Part shown: piece by piece, positions 48,565 through 54,210 of the stretch
Position numbering within the stretch: position 1 is the stretch's first letter
Layout: every line of letters begins with the position of its first letter
NCBI GenBank assembly: GCA_045222795.1
Contig: JBGUZF010000051.1
Location: forward strand, 1-54,210
DNA: 54,210 bases
Reading direction: 5' to 3'
From: Colimorpha sp045222795
GTDB lineage: Bacteria; Bacteroidota; Bacteroidia; Bacteroidales; P3
Position numbers and translations under genes: made by a program
The notes under the pieces: model-generated
The model's database searches: none
What the model was told of the DNA's origin: nothing
Seen by the model: only the letters and a program-made list of their open reading frames with translations

Positions 48565-48570
48565 CACTCT

Positions 48571-48731
48571 CCAAAAATGGGGATGTTGTGCCTTGTCTAC
48601 CCGTTCAAGGTGCACGTTCTCAGGTTGATAAGCATGGAGGCCAATTATCCGTCAGCGGTCAAAATGTGATGCAATCGGAGGAGAAAAGAATAGTTTTGAA
48701 CAAAAAACATCATCGTTAGTAAAAATAAAAA
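48571..48731 (+). promoter_or_regulatory. long leader of rplM, possible L13 autoregulatory RNA
   Basis: About 160 nt between the promoter and the rplM ATG with no ORF. GTG-CCTTG (48588-48595) pairs with CAAGG-(TG)-CAC (48606-48615) around a 10-nt loop, followed by a GC-containing stretch to about 48690. A ribosomal-protein leader for uL13 has been proposed in Bacteroidia (from memory, not checked); this position fits. Confidence 0.45.
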
Positions 48732-49187
48732 ATGAGTACGTTAAGTTACAAAACCGTATCAGCCAACAAGCAGACCGTTCAGAAGGAATGGGTGCTGGTT
48801 GATGCCGAAGGACAGACCGTAGGTCGCCTGGCTACCCGCGTGGCCAACATTCTGCGCGGCAAGACCAAGCCCTGCTACACTCCGCACGTCGACTGCGGCG
48901 ACAATGTCATCATCATCAATGCCGAGAAGGTTGTCTTCAGCGGCAAGAAAGAGACCGACAAGATTTATCAGCGCTACACCGGTTATCCCGGCGGTCAGCG
49001 TGAGACCACCCCTGCCAAGGTGCGCGCCACTCACCCTGAGCGTATCCTCGAGCACGCCATCCGTGGCATGCTTCCGAAGAACCGCCTCGGCGATGCCCTC
49101 TACCGCAACCTCCACATCTATGCCGGCAGCGAGCATCCCCACCAGGGTCAGAACCCCAAAGCCATTAACATTAACGAAGTAAGATAA
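48732..49187 (+). CDS. rplM: 50S ribosomal protein L13
   Basis: 151 aa. WVLVDAEGQTVGRLATRVANILRGK, CGDNVIIINAEKVVFSGKK and the GMLPKNRLGDALYRNLHIYAG block are canonical. First gene of the L13-S9 pair. Confidence 0.98.
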   Translation: MSTLSYKTVSANKQTVQKEWVLVDAEGQTVGRLATRVANILRGKTKPCYTPHVDCGDNVIIINAEKVVFSGKKETDKIYQRYTGYPGGQRETTPAKVRATHPERILEHAIRGMLPKNRLGDALYRNLHIYAGSEHPHQGQNPKAININEVR

Positions 49188-49195
49188 TATAAGAT

Positions 49196-49585
49196 ATGGC
49201 AGAAGTAATCAACACCATTGGTAGAAGAAAGACCGCCGTGGCCCGCGTCTATATGACCCTCGGCAATGGCGAGATCAAGGTCAACGGCCGCGACTACAAG
49301 GAGTATTTCCCCACCGGTCCGCTGCAGTACATCGTGAACCAGGCTTTCGCCGTGGCTAACGCCGAAGGCAAATGGGATGTCAAAGCCAACCTCGACGGTG
49401 GCGGCATCACCGGCCAGGCTCAGGCCCTGCGTATGGCTATCGCCCGCGCTCTCTGCGAGAACAACATCGAGGATCGTCCCGCCCTGAAGAAGGAAGGCTT
49501 CCTGATGCGTGACCCGCGTATGGTCGAGCGTAAGAAGAGCGGTCAGCCCAAAGCCCGTAAGCGCTTCCAGTTCAGCAAGCGTTAA
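49196..49585 (+). CDS. rpsI: 30S ribosomal protein S9
   Basis: 129 aa. Begins EVINTIGRRKTAVARVYM and ends with the tail RKKSGQPKARKRFQFSKR that reaches the P-site tRNA. GGGITGQAQALRMAIARAL is typical. 8-bp gap after rplM. Confidence 0.98.
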   Translation: MAEVINTIGRRKTAVARVYMTLGNGEIKVNGRDYKEYFPTGPLQYIVNQAFAVANAEGKWDVKANLDGGGITGQAQALRMAIARALCENNIEDRPALKKEGFLMRDPRMVERKKSGQPKARKRFQFSKR

Positions 49586-49607
49586 AAGAAACGCTCGCGA
49601 CCGTATG

Positions 49608-49664
49608 GGAGCAAGCGTGTTCTTAGCTGGACACAGTTTAGTATCCAAATTCTTAAGATGCTCC
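49608..49664 (+). promoter_or_regulatory. hairpins in the rpsI-rpsB spacer, candidate S2 leader
   Basis: In the 184-nt spacer, GGAGCA (49608-49613) can pair with TGCTCC (49659-49664), enclosing GTGTTC/GGACAC (49617-49622 and 49629-49634, one G-U pair, 6-nt loop). No promoter consensus was seen here, so rpsB may be cotranscribed with rpsI and the fold may act on translation. Confidence 0.35.
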
Positions 49665-49769
49665 GCTATGTTGCCACTTCGTGCTGCATAGGACGGCCGA
49701 AAAACATAGCCCAAAGGACTACTCAAGAATTGGCAAAAAGGTTAACAACAAAAAGGAAAGTAAACAAAC

Positions 49770-50606
49770 ATGAACGAACTCAAATTCGAAGAACTGCTTG
49801 ATGCTGGTTGCCACTTTGGCCACCTCAAGCGTAAATGGAATCCCAAAATGGCTCCTTATATCTTCAAGGAGCACAACGGCATTCACGTCATCGACCTCCA
49901 GAAGACCATCGTCAAAGCCGACGAGGCCGCCGCTGCCTTGAAGCAGATGGCCAAGAGCGGCAAGAAAGTGCTCTTTGTCTGCACCAAGAAGCAGGGCAAA
50001 GAAGTAGTCGCCGAGATGGCCAAGAGCGTTGACATGCCCTTCGTCACCGAGCGTTGGCCGGGCGGTATGCTCACCAACTTCAGCACCATCCGCAAGGCTG
50101 TCAAGAAGATGAACAGCCTCGACCAGCTGATGCACGACAAGGATTTCAATAATATCAGCAAGCGTGAGCGCCTTCAGGTGCAGCGTGAGCGTGCCAAACT
50201 CGACAAGAACCTCGGTTCCATCGCCGACCTCACCCGTCTGCCCAGCGCCCTGTTCGTCATCGACATCAACAAGGAGCACATTGCCGTCGCCGAGGCACGC
50301 CGCCTGAACATCCCCACCTTCGCCCTCGTGGACACCAACACCAACCCCGAGCTTATCGACTTCCCGATTCCCGCTAACGATGATGCGTCGAAGTCGATTG
50401 CCGCCATCCTCAAGCACATGTGCGAGGCCATCCAGGAAGGTCTGAACGAGCGCGCCCTCGACAAGGACGCCCAGGTCGAGGAAGAGGTCCCCGTGGAGGC
50501 CACCGAGGAGAAGCCCGTCGAGAAGAAGACCCGTCCGCGCCGCACCCGCAAGAGCGACGACGCCCCCAAGGCCGAGAAGGCTGAGGAAGCTCCCAAGGCT
50601 GAATAA
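49770..50606 (+). CDS. rpsB: 30S ribosomal protein S2
   Basis: 278 aa. LLDAGCHFGHLKRKWNPKM, FVTERWPGGMLTNFSTIRK and ALFVIDINKEHIAVAEARRL are canonical. A charged C-terminal extension of about 45 residues (EEEVPVEATEEKPVEK then PRRTRKSDDAPKAEK) exceeds the E. coli length and is common in Bacteroidota. Confidence 0.98.
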   Translation: MNELKFEELLDAGCHFGHLKRKWNPKMAPYIFKEHNGIHVIDLQKTIVKADEAAAALKQMAKSGKKVLFVCTKKQGKEVVAEMAKSVDMPFVTERWPGGMLTNFSTIRKAVKKMNSLDQLMHDKDFNNISKRERLQVQRERAKLDKNLGSIADLTRLPSALFVIDINKEHIAVAEARRLNIPTFALVDTNTNPELIDFPIPANDDASKSIAAILKHMCEAIQEGLNERALDKDAQVEEEVPVEATEEKPVEKKTRPRRTRKSDDAPKAEKAEEAPKAE

Positions 50607-50636
50607 TAATTATTAAAGAAAAGAAAGGAACACAAT

Positions 50637-51623
50637 ATGGCAATTACCGCTTCACAGGTTAACGAGCTCCGCAAACTCACCGGTGTCGGCATGATGGACT
50701 GCAAGAAGGCCCTCGTCGAGACCGACGGCGACATGCAGAAAGCTATCGAGCTGCTGCGTCAGAAAGGCCAGAAGATGGCCGCCAAGCGCGCCGACCGCGA
50801 CGCCAACGAAGGCTGCGTCCTCGCCAAGACCACCGGCAACTACGGTGCCCTCATCATGGTGAGCTGCGAGACCGACTTCGTCGCCACCAACGCCGGCTTC
50901 GTCGACTTCACCAACAGCATCATCGATGCCGCCATGGCCAAGCACCTCACCAGCAAGGAGCAGGTGCTCGACATGGACCTCAACGGTGCCAAGGTCAGCG
51001 ACGCCATCACCGACCAGATTGCCAAGATTGGCGAGAAGATCGAGCTTGCTCACTTCGAGACCATCGAGGCCGAGAAGGTTTACGCCTACGTCCACCCGGG
51101 CAACCGTATGGCTTCCATCGTCGGACTGAACAAGGCCGGTTTCGACCAGGTCGGTCACGACATCGCCATGCAGGTCGTCGCCATGCGTCCCGTGGCCCTC
51201 GACGCCGCCAGCGTGCCCCAGGAGATTAAGGACCAGGAGCTCCGCGTGGCTATCGAGAAGACCAAAGAGGAACTCGTCGGCAAGGCCGTCGAGGCTGCCC
51301 TCCGCAAGGCTGGTATCAACCCCGCCCACGTCGACAGCGAGGAGCACATGGCCTCCAACATGGGCAAAGGCTGGATCACCGAAGAGCAGGTCAACCAGGC
51401 CCGCCAGATCAAAGAGCAGGTCGCTGCCGAGAAGGCCGCCCAGCTCAGCGAGCAGCAGATCAACCAGATTGCCAACGGTCGTCTGAACAAGTACTTCCAG
51501 GAGAACACCCTCATGGAGCAGGAGTATATCATGGAAGCCAAGGTGAAAGTCAAAGACTTCATCGCCAAGGCCGACAAGGACCTGAAGTGCACCGGCTTCA
51601 AGCGCCTCGAGCTCGGCGCCTAA
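50637..51623 (+). CDS. tsf: elongation factor Ts
   Basis: 328 aa. Nucleotide-exchange factor for EF-Tu. ITASQVNELRKLTGVGMMDCKKAL (UBA-like N-domain), SCETDFVATN and the dimerisation region are present. Follows rpsB by 30 bp. A terminator starts 29 nt after the stop. Confidence 0.98.
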   Translation: MAITASQVNELRKLTGVGMMDCKKALVETDGDMQKAIELLRQKGQKMAAKRADRDANEGCVLAKTTGNYGALIMVSCETDFVATNAGFVDFTNSIIDAAMAKHLTSKEQVLDMDLNGAKVSDAITDQIAKIGEKIELAHFETIEAEKVYAYVHPGNRMASIVGLNKAGFDQVGHDIAMQVVAMRPVALDAASVPQEIKDQELRVAIEKTKEELVGKAVEAALRKAGINPAHVDSEEHMASNMGKGWITEEQVNQARQIKEQVAAEKAAQLSEQQINQIANGRLNKYFQENTLMEQEYIMEAKVKVKDFIAKADKDLKCTGFKRLELGA

Positions 51624-51651
51624 GCCCATCGCCTAAGCAAGATTTACCGCA

Positions 51652-51691
51652 GAAAGCGCGCCCCGCACCGGAGCGCGCTTTCGTCGTTTTT
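51652..51691 (+). terminator. intrinsic terminator of rpsB-tsf
   Basis: GAAAGCGCGC (51652-51661) and GCGCGCTTTC (51673-51682) form a perfect 10-bp stem with an 11-nt loop, followed by GTCGTTTTT. Its loop carries unit 1 of the palindrome array. Confidence 0.85.
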
Positions 51692-51890
51692 ATGCAATGG
51701 TACCGCGCTCATGAGCGGGCTCCACTTTTTATGCGAAAACTGACCGCGCTCATGAGCGGAGAGCACTTTCCGGCAAAAAACAGACCTCGCTCATGAGCGA
51801 GGTGTATTGTATGGACTGTTTCAACATCCCGCACATGAGCGCGGTGCACTTTCACGCCCTCCAATGCCCTCCGCACCGGTGCGTGGGACA
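51661..51890. repeat. six-unit palindrome array with 41-42 bp spacing
   Basis: Palindrome centres lie at 51669.5, 51711.5, 51752.5, 51793.5, 51835.5 and 51877.5. Units 2-4 share CGCTCATGAGCG (12-bp perfect; unit 4 extends to the 18-bp perfect palindrome at 51785-51802), unit 5 is GCACATGAGCGC-like, unit 6 is CGCACCGGTGCG (perfect) and unit 1 is GCACCGGAGC. Most are followed by a GCACTTTC-like block (GCGCTTTCG, CCACTTTTT, GCACTTTCC, GCACTTTCA). Located between the converging ends of tsf and the 52593 gene. Confidence 0.85.
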
Positions 51891-51909
51891 TTGTTTGCGC
51901 TGCGACAGG

Positions 51910-52593
51910 CTACCGCACGATAATCTCTGCGCCCCCGACTCCTTGGTAATAGTCTTCATGCCCTGGTGGTGTAGTTGAAAGGGGAACCGATTCTACTCCA
52001 CCCAGCTCGATGACCGGGACTACGCCTTGTTCGAGCAGAATGTCGCCGATATCGGTATCTTTGTCAATGGTCCACTTTCTGCCACCACCCTCCTTGTATC
52101 CGATATGGTGGACGTAGATGTAGTATTCTCCTTTGGGCACGCGGATGGCAAAGTTCCCCTTGAAGCCGTTGTTCACAACGGTATCAATGTCGACATGTGT
52201 CTTGTAATCGACTATGTGAATCCGACAGAAAGGAATTTCCTCTTTTGTTTTAGAATCTCGCACCATGCCACGCACCGTCACACAATCCGCCATCAGCGAC
52301 AGCTCATGCTGTGTGCGCTCGATTTTGGCTGGAGCCGTGGCAGGTGCCTGCGCCTGCACTGTGGTGGTGGCGAGCCCCAGCGCGAGGCCGGCGACGGTGG
52401 CCACCTTGCCCAATCGCAGGCGGTCGGCGAGGGCGTTCTCCAGGTAGCGCACCTCGGCTTCGCAGCGCGGACAGGTGCCACGGCACTCGCCTTTGTAGGT
52501 GCATTCCTCTATCTCCAAGGGGATGTCATTCTCCTCGGCGATGCGCTTGCGCACCTCCTTGAGTTGTTTGCATATAGTCTTCCCGTGTGTCAT
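51910..52593 (-). CDS. four-Cys module plus transmembrane segment protein, paralog 1
   Basis: 227 aa. N-terminal helical segment (ICKQLKEVRKRIAEENDIPLE), then C-x5-C-x3-C-x2-C (CTYKGECRGTCPRC), a charged helix (EAEVRYLENALADRLRLG), and a hydrophobic segment VATVAGLALGLATTTVQAQ (about 64-82) that ends like a signal-peptidase site. The outer part has a degenerate carboxypeptidase-regulatory-like beta domain (TVRGMVRDSKTKEEIPFCRIHIVDY, GEYYIYVHHIGYKEGG). The Cys module should be cytoplasmic and could hold Zn or a cluster; the beta domain should be periplasmic. Its first 82 residues are nearly identical to those of its upstream neighbour. Function unknown. Confidence 0.8.
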   Translation of the reverse strand: MTHGKTICKQLKEVRKRIAEENDIPLEIEECTYKGECRGTCPRCEAEVRYLENALADRLRLGKVATVAGLALGLATTTVQAQAPATAPAKIERTQHELSLMADCVTVRGMVRDSKTKEEIPFCRIHIVDYKTHVDIDTVVNNGFKGNFAIRVPKGEYYIYVHHIGYKEGGGRKWTIDKDTDIGDILLEQGVVPVIELGGVESVPLSTTPPGHEDYYQGVGGAEIIVR

Positions 52594-52611
52594 AATTACA
52601 TCGCTGTCGTT

Positions 52612-53367
52612 TTAGCGCACGATGACTTTCACGCCGTCTTTCTCAAGACGTTGGAAGGGCGGATTACCGGGCATCATATCCTCTTCAATGCCGCCAGTCT
52701 GTATCACAGGTACGGCCTGGCTGGCAGGGGTGCCGGGGAGTTCCACTTGTATCTCGCCCATAACGGAACCATCGCATTGAACTCTATCAATTACAGCTGA
52801 GGTATCAACACCCAATGACACATCGCAGATGGTGAAGCCTGTAGGCTTGACGAGGACACCTTCACGCACAAATCGGTGATAGCCCAATGCAGACACTTCA
52901 ATCGTGTATTTTCCCGAAGGTATGGGTTTAATAGTGTACACTCCGTCAAAGTCGGTTATGCTGACGTTTATCATTTTACCGTCCTTCTTAAGGATAACAT
53001 TCACGAAGGGAAGGGGCTCTTTTGTCCTACTGTCGATAACCGTGCCCTTAAGCACGCCCTTGCTCACAACCTGATGCGTGCTATCGATGGGTTCTCCAAT
53101 ATAGATTTCGGGTACTTCGTTCTGCGCCTGCACCGTGGTTGTGGCAAGGCCCAGGGCGAAGCCGGCGACGGTGGCCACCCTGCCCAGGCGTAGGCGGTCG
53201 GACAGGGCGCTCTCCAGATAGCGCACCTCGGCCTCGCAGCGCGGACAGGTGCCACGGCACTCGCCTTTGTAGGTGCACTCCGCTATCTCCAGGGGGATGT
53301 CGTTCTCCTCCGCGATGCGCTTGCGGACCTCCTTGAGCTGGTTGCAGATGTTTCTTCCGTGGGTCAT
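52612..53367 (-). CDS. four-Cys module plus carboxypeptidase-regulatory-like domain protein, paralog 2
   Basis: 251 aa, same layout as the 52593 gene: ICNQLKEVRKRIAEENDIPLE, CTYKGECRGTCPRC, a transmembrane segment VATVAGFALGLATTTVQAQ, then a clearer CarboxypepD_reg-like domain (LKGTVIDSRTKEPLPFVNVIL, DFDGVYTIKPIPSGKYTIEVSALGY). It ends GVKVIVR, like the AEIIVR end of its paralog. 18 bp separate the two genes, so one operon from a tandem duplication. The N-terminal halves are far more alike than the C-terminal halves, suggesting gene conversion or constraint on the cytoplasmic module. Confidence 0.82.
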   Translation of the reverse strand: MTHGRNICNQLKEVRKRIAEENDIPLEIAECTYKGECRGTCPRCEAEVRYLESALSDRLRLGRVATVAGFALGLATTTVQAQNEVPEIYIGEPIDSTHQVVSKGVLKGTVIDSRTKEPLPFVNVILKKDGKMINVSITDFDGVYTIKPIPSGKYTIEVSALGYHRFVREGVLVKPTGFTICDVSLGVDTSAVIDRVQCDGSVMGEIQVELPGTPASQAVPVIQTGGIEEDMMPGNPPFQRLEKDGVKVIVR

Positions 53368-53386
53368 AACGATGATATTAACGCGT

Positions 53387-54007
53387 TTACTGCCGGTTTA
53401 TTGTGCGGTAGGTGAAGCGGTCAATGTGGGTGACGCCCATGTCGGCGAGGCGCTGGGCGGTGCGGTCGGTGGCGGCCTCGGTGTTGAAGTCGGGGATGAG
53501 TGGCACGCGGACGGTGATGTGCTCCGGACCGACGAGGGAAAGGAGCAGCGCGAGGTTGTCCCAGGCGCGCGAGGCGTCGACGCCGGTGTAGGCACGGTAG
53601 GTGTCGGGATTGCTCTCTTTGATGTCGACGATGAAGTCGCCAATCACCTCGGCGGCTTTTTCGACCGTTGCACGCGGCACCTGCAGCGACGTCTCGGCCG
53701 TCAGGTTCCAACTCTTGCCGCACAAGTGCTTAAACTCGGTGATAAAGTCGACGTGTAGCAGCGGCTCGCCGCCACCGAAGCAGACGCCACCGCCCGTAGC
53801 GATGAAGTAGAGGTTGTCGATGCCCACGTAGTCATAGAGTTGCTGCGGAGTGTAGCATGGCAGGCCGTCGGGCGCCTCGAGGCAGCGGCGGTTCAGGCAG
53901 TACTTGCAGCGCAACGGACAGCCGTGGAAGGCCGCCAGCGTGGTCACACCCACGCCGTCCACACCCAGCCGATGCCTGTCGATTCCTATGAAAGGTAAAG
54001 CCTCCAT
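53387..54007 (-). CDS. radical SAM protein of the glycyl-radical-enzyme activase type
   Basis: 206 aa from ATG 54007; a longer frame to 54040 lies over the promoter. CPLRCKYC (C-x3-C-x2-C) binds the 4Fe-4S cluster, GGGVCFGGGEPLLH is the GGEP SAM-binding motif, and VDIKESNPDTYRAYTG matches PFL-activase-like proteins. No extra ferredoxin domain. Its partner enzyme is not in the window. Promoter and ATG are very close, so the mRNA is almost leaderless. Confidence 0.85.
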   Translation of the reverse strand: MEALPFIGIDRHRLGVDGVGVTTLAAFHGCPLRCKYCLNRRCLEAPDGLPCYTPQQLYDYVGIDNLYFIATGGGVCFGGGEPLLHVDFITEFKHLCGKSWNLTAETSLQVPRATVEKAAEVIGDFIVDIKESNPDTYRAYTGVDASRAWDNLALLLSLVGPEHITVRVPLIPDFNTEAATDRTAQRLADMGVTHIDRFTYRTINRQ

Positions 54008-54017
54008 TTTCGAAGTG

Positions 54018-54025
54018 CAAAGATA
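54018..54025 (-). promoter_or_regulatory. -7 element of the radical SAM gene
   Basis: TATCTTTG on the minus strand (54025-54018), only 10 nt before the ATG at 54007. No clear -33 box is seen. Confidence 0.6.
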
Positions 54026-54055
54026 CGAATATTTCCCCATGTGCGAAAAAATATG

Positions 54056-54063
54056 TATCTTTG
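54056..54063 (+). promoter_or_regulatory. -7 element of the RNase H gene
   Basis: TATCTTTG at 54056-54063, 10 nt before the ATG at 54074. It is divergent from the radical SAM promoter, with 30 bp between the two -7 boxes. Confidence 0.6.
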
Positions 54064-54073
54064 CATCCGATTT

Positions 54074-54210
54074 ATGGCGAAAAAACAGAAATACTACGTT
54101 GTGTGGCAGGGCAAGAAGCCTGGCATCTACACCGACTGGGACGAGTGCAAGGAGCAGGTCGTCGGCGTGCAGGGTGCGCAGTACAAGGGCTTCGACAGCA
54201 TGGCCGAGGC
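54074..54210 (+). CDS. rnhA: ribonuclease H with N-terminal hybrid-binding domain (partial)
   Basis: 45 residues are visible before the window ends. MAKKQKYYVVWQGKKPGIY, TDWDECKEQV and GAQYKGFDSMAEA are the conserved caulimovirus VI/viroplasmin-like domain found at the N-terminus of type 1 RNases H (as in eukaryotic RNase H1 and many Bacteroidota). The catalytic domain would lie beyond the edge. Confidence 0.85.
   Translation, partial: MAKKQKYYVVWQGKKPGIYTDWDECKEQVVGVQGAQYKGFDSMAE

Noticed and set aside
51661..51890. CRISPR array at the palindrome repeats
   Set aside because: Repeats are only 12-18 bp, vary between units, and the intervening DNA is itself related between units; no cas genes nearby.

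Overview
The window looks like chromosomal DNA from a GC-rich member of the Bacteroidota, probably an uncultured Bacteroidales. The evidence: promoters of the Bacteroidota type (TTTG or TTG, a 19-22 nt spacer, then TAnnTTTG) occur before many genes; there are three proteins with type IX secretion (T9SS) C-terminal sorting domains, an S46 dipeptidyl peptidase, a DUF4292 lipoprotein and a TPR/secG pair of Bacteroidota type; Shine-Dalgarno sites are weak; and coding DNA is rich in GC third positions, which creates many long antisense shadow ORFs. No rRNA, tRNA, CRISPR array, phage or insertion sequence was seen.

Layout. 1-3340 (+): an operon of stepwise overlapping genes (unknown tail, HEAT-repeat protein, GNAT acetyltransferase, acyltransferase 3, D-Ala-D-Ala ligase), closed by a terminator. 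3397-11449 (-): HU; a coupled rpoN/M23 peptidase-ribH-fmt unit; an S46 peptidase; a T9SS cargo protein and a frameshifted small secreted-protein gene. 11450-12148: spacer filled with 11-bp-period repeats. 12149-27305 (+): the division and cell wall cluster mraZ-rsmH-ftsL-ftsI-murE-mraY-[murD C-domain only]-ftsW-murG-murC-ftsQ-ftsA-ftsZ, followed by an EamA transporter. 28195-28603: a second repeat-rich spacer. 28604-30709 (+): gpsA and a glycerophospholipid acyltransferase. 30717-33072 (-): TPR protein, secG and a RecD-like helicase. 33341-39321 (+): rpmH, an RlmD-type methyltransferase, a ten-repeat T9SS protein, apbE and yicC. 39456-42155 (-): a large T9SS protein. 42508-48526 (+): TPR lipoprotein, short DUF4292 lipoprotein, LolA-like protein, tadA, nucleotidyltransferase, GxxExxY protein and a methyltransferase. 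48732-51623 (+): rplM-rpsI and rpsB-tsf. 51652-51890: a six-unit palindrome array. 51910-54007 (-): two tandem paralogs with a cytoplasmic four-Cys module, and a radical SAM activase. 54074-end (+): start of an RNase H gene.

Most unusual points: (1) sigma-54 (RpoN) is fused in frame, with no stop codon, to a signal-peptide-bearing M23 peptidase; (2) the murD slot holds only a MurD C-terminal domain that has lost substrate-binding residues; (3) six palindromes sit at a strict 41-42 bp spacing downstream of tsf; (4) several intergenic arrays of unrelated sequence share an exact 11-bp period, and degenerate repeats supply stop codons and termini of essential genes; (5) an intrinsic terminator lies inside the first codons of apbE; (6) tandem four-Cys/carboxypeptidase-regulatory-like paralogs. 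All assignments come from reading the sequence; no database search was run.
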